From contig CM033400.1 in assembly GCA_019426215.1 (NCBI GenBank), forward strand, positions 26,830,568 to 26,894,567: a DNA stretch of 64,000 bases, written 5' to 3'. The translations under genes and the position numbers were made by a program. The stretch comes from Buddleja alternifolia. Its lineage: Eukaryota > Streptophyta > Magnoliopsida > Lamiales > Scrophulariaceae. Positions 45,953 through 57,560 of the stretch are shown one piece after another (the stretch's first letter is position 1; each line of letters begins with the position of its first letter). Below the pieces are notes generated by a model. That model was given only the letters and a program-made list of their open reading frames with translations. It did no database searches and was not told the DNA's origin.

Positions 45953-47575
45953 TTAACTTTGTGAACCTTTCTCAACAAAGAAAACACCCTTTCCTTTGTT
46001 GTTTGCCATAACATTAGATTTATTTGGTTGCTTACCGAATTTATTGCATCCTAAACCGGTCTTTTCATCAAACATTCTTGTTACTTCAGTCACAATATCC
46101 AACTTTCTTGAAGCTTTTGATAATGATGAGACGAGTTTCTCTGATTTGGCAAGTCTAGTGATCAGATCAGCTTCTCTCTTGACTATTATATCAAGATCGC
46201 TTTTCAATTGAGTAATCTCACTCTCAAGCGATTGGTTTTTCTCAATGCATTGTTGCTGAACTTGCAACTCTGCTTTGAGTGTCACTTTATTACTTGTGAG
46301 CGATGAAATAATAGCAAAGTGATTTTGATATATTTTGGCGGCATCTTGACAATCTTTATAATATTCATTGACTTTGTCAAGCAATTCATCATAAGAAAGA
46401 GGATGAGATAATTCATTGGTTACCTCTGGTAGCGAATTGTCAGACGCTTCATCATCTCTTGCCATAAGATAAATTAACGCTGAGTCACTTGTAGGCTCAT
46501 CATCACTGCTTTCATTTGATGATTCCAAGTCCTCTTCAGGTGCGGAGAATGATTCAGATTCCGCTAGCAAACCTTGTTGGCGAGGGTTGCTCTTGAATTG
46601 GTTTCTATCCACATAGTCTTGCCTTGTGGGCTTAGACACATTTGGATAAGGGCAATTTACCTGGTAGTGCCCTGGTTTCCTGCAATTATAACACAAATTA
46701 GTTTTGATTTTCTGTTCAGTGGTTAAACGTTTTGATCCAACTGGCGCTGAGAGATTCTAAGTAGGAGTTGTAGGCGCTTGATAAGGAACTGGCGCTAATG
46801 GTTGAGGTGTAGAGTACACTGGCGCTTGATACTGAGGCGCTGGTGCTGGGGGAGGAGTTTGAAATGAAGTGTCCAATATGATTTCTCTTTTCATATCTTA
46901 GAAGTTTCTCGACCAATAAGGTCATTTCCTTTTCTTCATTTGATTCCGTTGATTTAACCTCACTCACCGCTTTACCCTTACTTTTGGTAGTAGCGATTAA
47001 AGCTCCTGATTCAGTCGATGTGTCGCTGACTTCACCTAATTCGAACTCAAATGTCTTTAATTCTGAAAACACATGTTCTGGAGTAAGAGTCTCCAATGTC
47101 TGTGATTCTCTCATAGAAACAGTTTTAATCAAATACTTGCTTGGAAGACTTCTGAAAATCTTATTGACCATTTCCTTGTTGGTCAACTCCTTGTCTAATG
47201 ATGCTAACTCTGTAATGTGCAAAGTGAACCTTGCGTCCAATTGTTCTAGCATCTCATTGGGCTGCATCTTGAAATGCTCAAATCTTTGCATGGCTATGGA
47301 GAGCTTGTTCTCCTTCATTTATGCTGAACCTTCACATACTATAGCCAACTTATCTCATATTTCTTTGGAAGTTTTACATTGCTTGATCTTGTTGAACAAT
47401 GCATCATTGTCTCCTAACGCTGAGTAAAGTGCACTTCGTCTAACATTATCAAGGTTTGCTGTTTTTCGATCATCAGGCGTTCATACTAACTTAGGTTTCT
47501 CGACATATCCATCTAGAGTGGCTTCATCAGCTCCAGGTGCACGAGTTATCACTTTCATGATCTTAATCGGGGCCG
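45953..47575 (-). pseudogene. Sirevirus gag with zinc knuckle and coiled coil
   Basis: From about 47560 (ITRAPGADEATLDGYVEKPK) through SALYSALGDNDALFNKIKQC, DKLAIVCEG and MKENKLSIAMQRFEHFKMQP to FRSLPSKYLIKTV, this matches the capsid region of Sirevirus gag. A CCHC knuckle CYNCRKPGHYQVNC starts at 46693. A Leu-rich coiled-coil segment (SLESEITQLKSDLDIIVKRE) and KASRKLDIVTEVTRMFDEKT follow. At least three stops or frameshifts (near 47475, 47325, 46716) break it. Confidence 0.86.
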
Positions 47576-47788
47576 TCTGAAATTACATCACACATTACAT
47601 TATCGCAAGAACATAGATACGCAAATGCTCTAAGTTTCCAAGAATCATAATTTGGTTCTACCAGCTTAGGCATTTTGTTAAAAGTCATAATGAGATGTTT
47701 TAAAGAAAATTTTAAAGCGACTAAGTTTTAGAAAACTGGATCTAAACAAGCAGTTACGCTAGGAAACGCTTAGGTTTCTACTTCAACC

Positions 47789-47800
47789 GCGCTGATACCA
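47789..47800 (-). other. tRNA-Met primer-binding site of the Sirevirus
   Basis: The minus strand reads TGGTATCAGCGC a few bases after LTR2, one or two bases from the canonical TGGTATCAGAGC. Confidence 0.8.
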
Positions 47801-49291
47801 CTTGGTGGTCCCAAGTGGCATACGAAAGGGTCTAAAAGGGAGGGGTTGAATAGACCCTGAAGTCTTTTTTGATTTCAAAAATTTTGTATCACTTTTAATG
47901 GTTAGAACGCTTAGGCAACTGAACGCTTGGGTCAAACGCTTCAGTAAAGATAACTTAGACTTAGTGATTTTAGCAATTTACCAAAGTAGGGTAACACTTA
48001 GATCGCTTAATCAGGGTTAGCACAGCGAAAATATTTTTAAAGCTTTAGCGTTCGTTTAGGTTAAATAGTCGCTTAGCAGATTAGCTTGTCTTTTTCAAAG
48101 AATATAATATAAAGTAAAACAAGACGATAATTAAAGTAAATGACACAAGAAATCGTAAGGTTCACTGGGTGATGTAATCCCAGCTACGTCCTTCTTCTCC
48201 TTTTCACCCGGAGGAATTTTACTAAGGTGATTATCAAAGAATCACACAGAATCTTCTACAAGATAGTAAACAGGTGAAAATGATCTCGGGCTCCTTGATC
48301 ACACAGATTTCAGCACCAATGAAGATCATCTTCTACAAGCTTCTCTCACTCAGAAATACTGCCTGTCAAAGGTTTGAGCAGCTTTCTCACTCAGATGAAA
48401 GGTTGAGGGTTTTGTCACAAGGGTTTGTTTGTTTTTGGGAAGATCAAACAACTTGGAATATCTCAATAGGAATTTAGGTTCTTCTTTGGAAGAGATTTGA
48501 GATATTTGTGACTGTCTGGAATGTATATAAAAAGCTTGAAAGATTTTGGCTATGGAGTTTCTAAGCTTTTTCTTTGAAAGAGAATTTCAGCAGAGTTTCT
48601 TGTGCATGTACGTATATTTCTATTATGTATATTTAGGTTTGCTGAAGGTAGGGTATAGACAATTCTTGGGATCTGTCCGTTGGACACATGTAGAAGCGTG
48701 CCTTTCACGCAGCGCGTGATTCTACCTTTTCTCTGACATTCCTGAAAATTCGCTGGTTCCGATTGGACGGGAGCAGCTATAAACTCTGAAGTTCTGACAG
48801 TTTAATAAAAAAGGTGGTTTGTCCACAAGTCATAATAGCTTATCACATTTAGTGCTCTTATCAGGCATTTAATGCGCTTGAATTTATTTCCCATTTGAAA
48901 TAAATGTCCGTTGAATGAGTGCATTTAAGTCCTTCATGACTTGAGGATTTAATTCAGGTGAATCTGAAACTGATCGCTATAATGCTTTGAGCGCTTGATC
49001 CATAAATCCTGAAATAGTCTTTTAGCGTTTGACAGGCGCTAAGAACAAAACTTCATCTTTAGTTGACTTTAGACGCCGATCTTCAACTTCTTCTCTAATA
49101 GACTCACCTAAAATTCTATTAGCGATTCGGTATATAATACTTAGTCTAAAATCTATAAAGATAAAATTACAAACCTAATTAAAATTTACATACTTTCAAA
49201 CGCTTATACATAGATCTATTAAAATAGAAACTTACATTATATTTGGGGTCTAACATAAAATCCTATCTTGTCATCATCAAAACATATAACA
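47801..49291 (-). repeat. Sirevirus LTR2 (5' LTR of the core element)
   Basis: Close copy of LTR1, from TTGGTGGTCCCAAGTGG to CAAAACATATAACA. It is followed at 49292-49303 by ATTTCCCCCTTC, the complement of a polypurine scrap, so LTR2 once also acted as the 3' LTR of a neighbouring internal region. Confidence 0.87.
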
Positions 49292-49311
49292 ATTTCCCCC
49301 TTCAGAGTTTC

Positions 49312-50141
49312 TTCTTTGGAAGAGATTAAAGATATTTGTGACTGTCTGGAATGTATATAAAAAGTTTGAAAAGATTTTGGCTATGGAGTTTCTAAGCTTT
49401 TTCTTTGAAAGAGAATTTCAGCAGAGTTTCTTGTGCATGTACGTATATTTCTATTATGTATATTTAGGTTTGCTGAAGGTAGGGTATTTATAGGCAATTC
49501 TTGGGATCTGTCCGTTGGACGCATGTGAAAGCGTGCCTTTCACGCAGCGCGTGATTCTACCTTTTCTCTGACATTCCTGAAAATTCGCTGGTTCCTATTG
49601 GACGGGAGCAGCTATAAACTCTGAAGTTCTGACAGTCTAGTCAAAAAAGTGGCTTGTCCACAAGTCATAATAGCTTATCACATTTAATGCTCTTATCAGA
49701 CATTTAATGCGTTTGAATTTATTTCCCGTTTGAAATAAATGTCCGTTGAATGATTGCATTTAAGTCCTTCATGACTTGAGAATTTAATTTAGGTAAATCT
49801 GAAATTGATCGCTATAGTGTTTTGAGCGCTTGATCCATAAATCCTGAAATAGTCCTTTAGCGTTTGACAGGCGCTAAGAACAAAACTTCATCTTCAGTTG
49901 ACTTCAGACACTGATCTTCAACTTCTTCTCTAATAGACTCACTTAGAATTCTATTAGCGATTCGGTATCTAATACTTAGTCTAAAATCTATAAAGATAAA
50001 ATTACAAGCCTAATTAAAATTTACATACTTTCAAATGCTTATACATAGATCTATTAAAACAGAAACTTACATTATATTTGGGGTCTAACGTAAAATCCTA
50101 TCTTGTCATCATCAAAACATCTAACATGAAATTTCCTAACA
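49312..50141 (-). repeat. Sirevirus LTR3, truncated
   Basis: Corresponds to about the last 830 bp of LTR2 from TTCTTTGGAAGAGATT on. It ends with CATCTAACATGAAATTTCCTAACA, the complete family terminus also seen in the solo LTR at 18.3 kb. Confidence 0.87.
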
Positions 50142-50146
50142 TACAC

Positions 50147-50590
50147 AAAGAAGTTTGGGTATTGTGAATGGGAAACATTGGCACAGTGGACTAGAAGTGT
50201 GAATACTATGAATAGGTAGTATGGATACAGTGAAGTGAAAGTACGGATGCAGTGAAGTGGAGAAGTAAATATGAAGAATGACTGCGATGAACACGGACAT
50301 ACGCTTACATAGAAGAGGAAGTATTTACATAGACAAACAAGTATGAATACTGTGAATTGGCGGTATGTATACAATGAAGTGGAAAATGTATACTGTGAAT
50401 GGTTAATATAGACATAGTGAAGTGGAGAAGCAAACATGAAGAATAGTTATGATGAAGATGGACGTATGCTTACATAGAAGAGGGAGTATTGTCACAGAGA
50501 TAATGAAGTATGGGTATTGTGAGTAAGTAGAATGAGTATAGTGGATTGGAAGTATGTGTAATATGAATAGTGTGGATCTCCAAAGTGTTT
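50147..50590. repeat. minisatellite field, middle part
   Basis: Two long units built on GTGAAGTGGAGAAG..AA.ATGAAGAAT, ACG.ACATACGCTTACATAGAAGAGG and GTATGGGTATTGTGAAT start about 167 bp apart (near 50251 and 50418). This continues the sequence at 37.3-37.85 kb, interrupted by the Sirevirus. Confidence 0.7.
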
Positions 50591-51187
50591 CTTCCAATTG
50601 TGACTAAATAGTCCTTGATAGGATATTGAATATGATAGTATTATGTGTTAATAACTCACTTAATAGCATAATAGAGATAAATTGTATCCAAATGCATTTT
50701 TACACCAAAGAATCCCATAAGTCTGACAATTAAAGGCAGCTATTAGAGCTCTTCTAACGTCTGGTTAAGCAACTAAACCACTTTCTCATTCTTAATTTTC
50801 ATCAAACTCTTTAATTGGAGTTATTCATTTTTATTGAGCTCTTTGATTATAGGGATTATTTTTTTTAAGTTTTTTAACAGCATGACCATTCATATGCTAT
50901 TAAAATTTATTGTGATAAGATATTAACTATTTGGCTCTTCTTTTACTAAACCCTTCTTACTATAAATTGGTGGCATTAGGACAAGGCAACCAGGACTTAC
51001 TTAGAGGTACAATAAGATGGAAGCTCCATGCATTCCTGATGGAAATTCAAGTCACATACCAATCATGCATTTATGCTTTATCTTCTCCTTTTCCTTGCAA
51101 CTTTTGCGGTCTTAAAATTTTGATTACAGAGCATATGCATGTCCCTTTGTTTTATGCATATCAAAAGCACTCAATCATTCCACGTAT
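50591..51187. other. gene-free AT-rich stretch
   Basis: An 88-codon open frame at 50931-51197 has no family signature and is not supported as a gene. Nothing else is recognised. Confidence 0.4.
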
Positions 51188-51410
51188 AGGGGTGTAAACG
51201 AGTCCAATCGAACCGAATGAGTTGTTGTTCAAGCTTGTTTGAATTACAATCAAGCTTCAAATTTGTGTTTGAGCTTGTTTAATTGTTATTTCAGCCGAGC
51301 TCAAACGAGATTTAATCGAGCCGAACACAAGTCGAGCTCGAGTAGCTTGACTTTTATGTACACGTTTTTATTAACTTTTACTAATCGAGTCGAGTTTCAA
51401 ACTTATCAAA
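51188..51410. repeat. GAGCTCG-rich hAT-type end remnant
   Basis: Starts TAGGGGTGTAAACGAG, a common plant hAT terminus, and runs through repeated TCGAGC/GAGCTCG words. A similar end in opposite orientation (CTCACCCCT) is at 61625. No 8-bp duplication joins the two, so each is listed as a single end. Confidence 0.5.
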
Positions 51411-51965
51411 CACAAAAGGTATGTCTGATGATAATTTTTGAATATTTTGTGGAGACATATCACGGACTAATAGTATGTCTGATGACAATTTTTGATATGA
51501 AAGCTATGATTATCTTGTTTATTGTTTATTCTATGAAAAAAAGAAATTAATGTAGTCTAAAAAATAATTTTTTTCACTATTTTAACTCTGTAACTTATGA
51601 CAAATAAATTAAACAAGATTGACAAAATTCGAAATAGCTAAATGAAATACTGATATTTTATATTATTCCAAAATAATTTGTTCAACATTTCTAGATATTT
51701 TACTATATAAAAACGATTCACACATGCGAATGCACGTGCACTTTACTAGTGAAATAAAAATATGAGTATTGTGAATATGTAGTATTGGATATAGTGAAAT
51801 GAAGAAGTGAACATGAAGTATAGTTACGATGAACATGAAACGTATGCTTACATATAAGAGGAAATATTGTCACACAGACAAGGAGGTATGGGTACTGTGA
51901 ATAGATAGTAAAGGTACAATGAATTGGAAGTATGGGTATTGCATATTAGGTAGAATGAATACAAT
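51411..51965. repeat. minisatellite field continued
   Basis: A direct repeat TATGTCTGATGA.AATTTTTGA occurs at about 51420 and 51474. From 51770 the GAAGTGAACATGAAG / ATGCTTACATATAAGAGGAA words of the 37 and 50 kb field return. Confidence 0.55.
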
Positions 51966-52233
51966 TGTTGAAATCACGAAATTAAGGAAGAAAATATTCC
52001 TCCAGATCGACCACTAATTTACTTCCTTTTTTGTTCCTGATTTATAGCCCTAGAATCTGTGATTTTGTATCCCTTCCTTAATTAACCTCTCCTTGTACTC
52101 TATTTATTTGAGTGTATGTTGTACTGGAAAACATAGAAAAAAAAGCAAAAAAATTATTCCGTGGATGTAGGTCTTTTATGACTGAACCACGTTAATTCCC
52201 GTGTTCTTATTATGTTGTTCTTATAAATCTTCA
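51966..52233 (+). repeat. 5' LTR of copia C
   Basis: The 268-bp TG...CA LTR is followed directly by the primer site TGGTACCAGAGC (52234-52245). Confidence 0.92.
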
Positions 52234-52245
52234 TGGTACCAGAGC
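52234..52245 (+). other. primer-binding site of copia C
   Basis: TGGTACCAGAGC, complementary to initiator tRNA-Met apart from C for T at position 6. Confidence 0.85.
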
Positions 52246-52278
52246 AGGTTTAATTTTTTTTTCTTCTTTCCAATATTA

Positions 52279-53430
52279 ATGGCAGACACTACTGCCTCTG
52301 AAACTCTCAAAAGTGGAGGGAAAACACACCTATTCAAGGTTCAACCGAGTTGGACAATTCCTCGTTCCAACTCACAGTAGAAAAATTAGATGGCGAAAAT
52401 TATAGAGAATGGGCTCAATCCATCAAACTTGTAATTGATGGAAAAGGAAAGCTTGGTTACCTCACTGGAGAAACAAAAAGACATGTTGCCACCGACGCAG
52501 CTTCTCTACAGAGATGGAAGTCTAAAAACTCCATGGTTACGGCGTGGTTAGTCAATTCAATGAAGCCCGCAATAGGAAAAACTTACCTTTTCCTTCCGAC
52601 GGCAAAGGACGTGTGGGATGCAGCCCGCGAAACATATCCCGATGCTGAAAACAAGTCCTAGATTTTTGAAATAAAAACTCGATTGTGGCAAATGAAACAG
52701 GGAAATAAGGCGGTCACTGACTACAATATGGAGATGATGAATTTGTGGCAAGAACTTGATTTAAGCCAAGAAGAAGACTGGGAGTGTCCCAGCGACAGTG
52801 CCCGGTACAAGAAGTGCATCCAGAACGAGCGTATTTTTGAGCTCTTGGTCGGCCTCAATCGCGACCTGGACGAAGTGAAAGGCCGGATTCTTGGTCGTTG
52901 CCCGCTGCCAACAATCAGGGAGGTCTTCGCAGAAGTGAGGCGTGAGGAAGGACGACGCAGAGTGATGTTAAACGAGATGGGTTCTGGAGTATCTGAAGTT
53001 TCGGCTCTTCTAAGTTATGGGTTTCACAAAGAATCCAACTCAGCTACTCGTGGGCCTAAAATAGGGTCAAATTCACAGTTTGGGTCAAACTAACAAGTTA
53101 GACCAGGCTCACACAATGGGCTTTAGAATGGGGCAGGACCAAGGTACAAAAAGGGGCGACTATGGTGTGAACAGTGTGAAAGGACTAACCATACAAAAGA
53201 CACTTGTTGGGAAATTTACGGGAAGCTGGCTGATTGGAAGCCCAAACAGAATAAACATTGTGGCTATCAAACAACCGTTAATTATCACTCGGAGAAAAAT
53301 CAGGCAGAAAAAAACACTGGTGGAGGTTTTAATTCTGAACAAATTGAGAAACTCTATGAATTATTTTCCACATTCAAGGCATCAGGTGAGTCCTCAAATA
53401 CTCCTTCTGCATCCACAGCACTAGCCCAAA
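52279..53430 (+). pseudogene. copia C gag
   Basis: An ATG at 52279 opens a short frame; the main gag frame starts around 52350 (FQLTVEKLDGENYREWAQSI, AWLVNSMKPAIGKTYLFLP). It continues after a stop at 52659 with TRLWQMKQGNKAVTDYNMEM, RIFELLVGLNRDLDEVKGRI and CPLPTIREVFAEVRREEGRR, the RE1/Ale-type gag order. A CCHC knuckle CEQCERTNHTKDTC is readable near 53168 in another frame. Two frameshifts and one stop break it. Confidence 0.85.
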
Positions 53431-54540
53431 AAGGTAATTTTTTGAAAGCCTTAAAAACTACTCGAATTAATTTTCCGTGGATTATAAATTCTGGTGTTTC
53501 AGATCATATGACCGATAATTATCAATTGTTCTCTACATACTCACCTTGTGCTGGTAACTTGAAAGTGAAAATCGCAGATGGGTCGCTCTCACCTATTGCA
53601 GGCAAAGGGAGTATTCGTATCACAAATTCCATAACTCTTGATCCTGTGCTACATGTGCCCAAACTATCCTGCAACTTATTATCCATTAGTCAACTAACAA
53701 AAAATTCGAATTGCTCGGCTAAATTTCTCCCTTCTTATTGTGTTTTTTAGGACCTATCATCGGAGAAGACGATTGGCGGTGCTAAAGAATGTGAGGGATT
53801 ATACTATTTTGAGAGGGGCTAGTGTAAGTGAGCAATGTCACATTGCTGTTTCTGATTATGTTTCTAAAGATAATGAACTCACGTTATGGCATTCAAGGAT
53901 GGGACATCCCAACTTTGAGTATTTAAAACGTTTGATTCCCGCTATTTGTTAGAATAAAGATCAATTTAATTTTTAGTGTGAAGTTTGTGAAGTATCTTGC
54001 TTCTTTTCCCAAATCTACCTATAAACCATCTCTTCCTTTTACCATGATCCACAGTGATGTATGGGGTCCATCACGAACCCTCAATCGAACACACACAAAA
54101 TGGTTTATTACGTTTATTGATGATCATACTCGTATTTGTTGGGTTTACTTGCTACATGATAAAACTGATACCAACATCTAAATTCTCCGTACTGACAATA
54201 GCACTGAATATTTTAATCAAGTTATGAGTACATATCTTCACGAGCATGGTATCATTCACCAAAGTTCTTGTGTCAATACTCCTCAACAAAATGGGCTTGC
54301 CAAAAGAAAAAATAGACACATACTTGAAGTTGCTCGTGCCTTACTCTTTACTACTCACATGCCGAAAACCTTCTGGGAGGATGCTATTGTAACTGCTACT
54401 TATCTCATCAATAGAATGCCTACCCGGGTTTTATCTTTTGCCACCCCTTTGCAAAAAATTCCAGGAATGTTTCCCTACCTCTCGTTTGTACTCAATTCTT
54501 CCTCACAAAATTTTTGGGTGCACGGCTTTTGTTCATGATC
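53431..54540 (+). pseudogene. copia C protease and integrase
   Basis: The protease motif reads WIINSGVSDHMT (53478 on), with Asn for the catalytic Asp. HSRMGHPNFEYLKRL and CEVC form the zinc part. FTMIHSDVWGPSRT, FIDDHTRICWVYLL, RTDNSTEYFNQVM and NTPQQNGLAKRKNRHILEVA are the core. About 30 codons are missing near 54180 between the second and third core motifs, with a stop at the joint. Confidence 0.87.
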
Positions 54541-56600
54541 ACACTCAACATTGCACAAAATTGGATCCTAGAGCTATTAAGTGTGTTTTCCTTGGGTATT
54601 CACCCACGCAAAAAGGTTACAAGTGCTATGACCCTATCACACGAAAAATGTTTGTGAGTCTTGATGTTACCTTTTTTGAGATGACACCCTACTTCCAAAA
54701 AACTTCACCTCAGGGGGAGAATCTAAGTGAAGCTCGTTTTTTGAATTTTGAGTTCCTCCTTCCTGAATCATCACCTCAAACTGACAATACTGAACCATTG
54801 GCACCTTCAACAAGTTTGAACTTAGGGGAAGATACAGACAACACCAAGAGCAAGGAAATACTAGTTTATTCGAGGAGGCCAAGGAATCCGGGAAACCTCA
54901 CATTCGAAGCACCACAAGAGTCGGAACCGATGATAGACCCAAGCAGCCAAAACAATGATGATCCCACTCAGGTGACAAATGTTGAATGTCATGATCTAGA
55001 TTTACCTATTGCTCTTCGAAAACAACCACGCTCTTGCATTTTTCACCCTATTTCTAAGTTTGTCTCATATAATAACTTGTCCACTAGATATCGTGCTTTT
55101 ACCTCTAACCTTGACAGGATCCAAATCCCAAGGAACATCCAAGAAGCTTTTGAGAATTCTGAATGGAGAGAAGCTGTAATGGAAGAGATGAGGGCATTGG
55201 AGAAGAATGAGACTTGGGGTGTGACAAATTTACCCAAAAGCAAAAAAGCAGTAGGATGCAAATGGGTGTTTACGGTGAAGTATAAAGTTGATGGGGCAGT
55301 AGAACGATATCACGCACGCCCGTAGCAAAAGGGTTTTCTCAAACGTACGGGATTGATTACACAGAGACGTTTGCTCCTATGGCAAAATTGAACACCATTC
55401 GTGTTCTTCTGTCATTGGCAGTCAACTTAGACAGACCTCTTCACCAGTTTGATATAAAGAACGCATTTCTTAATGGTGAGTTAGAGGAAGAAGTCTATTT
55501 GACTCTGCCTCTGGGTTTCTGCAAAAAGGGCGAAGAAGGTAAAGTGTGTAAACTCAGAAAATCTTTGTATGGTCTAAAACAGTCCCCTAGAGTGTGGTTT
55601 GAAAGATTTGCAAAAGTATTAAAAAACCAAGGATATCAGCAGGGACAATCGGATCATACTATGTTCTTTAAAGAATCTGGTGCAGGAAAAAGGGCAATTT
55701 TGATCGTGTATGTTGACGACATTGTTGTAACAGGAGACGATATACACGAACTTGAAAGACTGAAAAAGATTCTAGCTGCTGAATTTGAGGTAAAGGACCT
55801 CGGACAAATGAGGTACTTCCTGGGAATGGAAATTGCAAGATCAAGCAAAGGTATTAGTGTTTCCCAATGAAATATGTCATTGATCTTTTAAAGGAAACAG
55901 GAATGTTAGGTTGCAAACCAAGTGACACTCCAATGGAAACTGGTAAAAGATCGATTGATGATGGGAAATATGTTGATAAGGAGAGGTATCAGAAATTGGT
56001 TGGAAAATTAATATACTTATCCCACACCAGACCCGACATTGCCTTCGCCGTCAGTGTTGCAAGCCAGCACATGCAATCACCAAAGGAAGCCCACTTAGAA
56101 TCTGTTTACAAGATCCTCAAATATCTCAAAGGTTCTCCGAAAAAAAGGGTTATTCTTTAAGAAACACGAGGAACGAAAATTCGAGATTTTTACAGATGCA
56201 GATTGGGTAGGATCAGCCGATGATAGAAAATCCACTATTGGGTATTGTACCTTCGTATGAGGAAATTTAGTCACTTGGAGGAGTAAGAAACAAAGCGTAG
56301 TTGCAAGAAGTAGTGCTGAAGCAGAGTTCAGAGCCGTTGCTCAAGGAATTTGTAAAGGGCTATGGTTAAAAAGGCTCTTAAAAGAATTACACATTTTAGT
56401 AATGCTACCTATCAAACTTTACTGTGACAATAAAGCAGCTATCAGCATCTCTCTTAATCCAATCCAACATGAGCGGACCAAACACATTGAAGTGGACAGA
56501 CACTTCATCAAAGAGAAGGTCGATAAAGGAATAATTTGCATGACATATGTTCCTACTAAAGAACAAATTGCAGATATCTTTACCAAGGGTCTACCAAGAC
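54541..56600 (+). pseudogene. copia C RT and RNase H
   Basis: ALEKNETWGVTNLPKSKKAV opens RT (55195 on). A frameshift near 55322 precedes YGIDYTETFAPMAKLNTIR, FDIKNAFLNGELEEEVYL, SLYGLKQSPRVWFERF, the intact palm YVDDIVVTGDD and QMRYFLGMEIA. After a stop at 55868, RNase H shows IYLSHTRPDIAFAVSVASQH, DADWVGSADDRKSTIGYC, SSAEAEFRAVAQGICKGLWL, HCDN-like YCDNKAAISI and ADIFTKGLPRP. The last codons are split by the hAT insert at 56601. Confidence 0.88.
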
Positions 56601-57042
56601 CAGTGGCGGATCTAGGATTTTAGGTCAGTGGGGGCACCAGCGATAGAACGAGGAATTTTATCGAGGGGGCGAAGACGAAAGATTTAAGGGGGGTGCCCCC
56701 GCGGTACGGTATGCTATATTTATGGGGAAAAATATAATAAGGAACTAGGTTCAATTACAACTTTTGACATACTTTATACTCTTATACTCAAAATAAAGGG
56801 AGAAAACGTGATATTTTTCGATCTTTAGGTGGGACCAAATTCAAATATAAAAAATTTTATAAGGTAAAAAAATCATTTTTAAAAATTGAGGGGGGAGTGA
56901 GATGGAAATTGGAATTGAGGGGGGGCATTAAAAATTTTGAGTGGGGACATTAATGTAATTTACAAGTTAAAATTAAAAAAAATGTATATATTAAAAAAAA
57001 ATTGAGTGGGGGCAGTCTTCCATACATGTAGATCCGCCCATG
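56601..57042. mobile_element. non-autonomous hAT element in copia C
   Basis: The ends are CAGTGGCGGATCTAGG and, from the right, CATGGGCGGATCTACATG. The 8-bp duplication ACCAAGAC is exact (56593-56600, 57043-57050). The 442-bp element is rich in GGGGGC runs near both ends and has no coding sequence. It splits the final pol codons from their stop region. Confidence 0.9.
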
Positions 57043-57116
57043 ACCAAGACAAAGTTTCGATGATTTCATCTGCAAGTTGGACATGATTAACATATACGAT
57101 CCAACTTGAGGGGGAG

Positions 57117-57384
57117 TGTTGAAATCACGAAATTAAGGAAGAAAATATTCCTCTAGATCCACTACTGATTTACTTCCTTTTTTGTTCCTGATTTATAGCC
57201 CTAGAATCTGTGATTTTGTATCCCTTCCTTAATTAACCTCTCATTGTACTCTATTTATTTGAGTGTATGTTGTACTGGAAAACATAGAAAAAACAGCAGA
57301 AAAATTATTCTGTGGATGTAGGTCTTTTATGACTGAACCACGTTAATTCCCGTGTTCTTATTATGTTGTTCTTATAAATCTTCA
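57117..57384 (+). repeat. 3' LTR of copia C
   Basis: Preceded by GAGGGGGAG, the polypurine tract. About 97% identical to the 5' LTR by eye. Confidence 0.92.
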
Positions 57385-57560
57385 ACAATAAAGTGGAGAA
57401 GTGAACATAAAGAATGGTAACAATGATCATGGACGTATGCTTACATAAATTAGGAAGTATGGCTACGGTAAAAAGGAAATATGGATAATTTAAACATGAA
57501 GTATAGTTACACTGAATAGGAAGTATGGCTACGGTAAAAAGAAAAATAGTAGGACACTAT
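57385..57560. repeat. minisatellite field, right part
   Basis: AAGTGGAGAAGTGAACAT, CATGGACGTATGCTTACAT and GGAAGTATGGCTACGGTAAAAAG (twice) continue the field left of copia C. Confidence 0.65.

Larger units (their letters stand above)
37852..50141 (-). mobile_element. Sirevirus (Ty1-copia, Maximus/SIRE-like) complex with an extra partial LTR
   Basis: Minus-strand order: partial LTR3 (50141-49312), a 12-bp polypurine scrap, LTR2, primer site, gag, protease, integrase, RNase H, a long accessory ORF, polypurine tract, LTR1. The outer flanks CACAC (37847-37851) and TACAC (50142-50146) differ by one base and look like the original 5-bp target duplication, so the tandem arrangement arose after one insertion. 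The core element (LTR1 to LTR2) is about 11.4 kb. By eye LTR1 and LTR2 differ at about 35 of 1486 sites, so insertion was fairly recent. Confidence 0.88.
51966..57384 (+). mobile_element. copia element C, complete with target duplication
   Basis: LTRs are 51966-52233 and 57117-57384, both 268 bp, beginning TGTTGAAATCACG and ending ATAAATCTTCA, with about eight differences. The duplication ACAAT is exact (51961-51965, 57385-57389). A primer site and polypurine tract (GAGGGGGAG) are present. Total length is 5.4 kb including a nested hAT insert. Coding regions contain stops and deletions. Confidence 0.93.
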
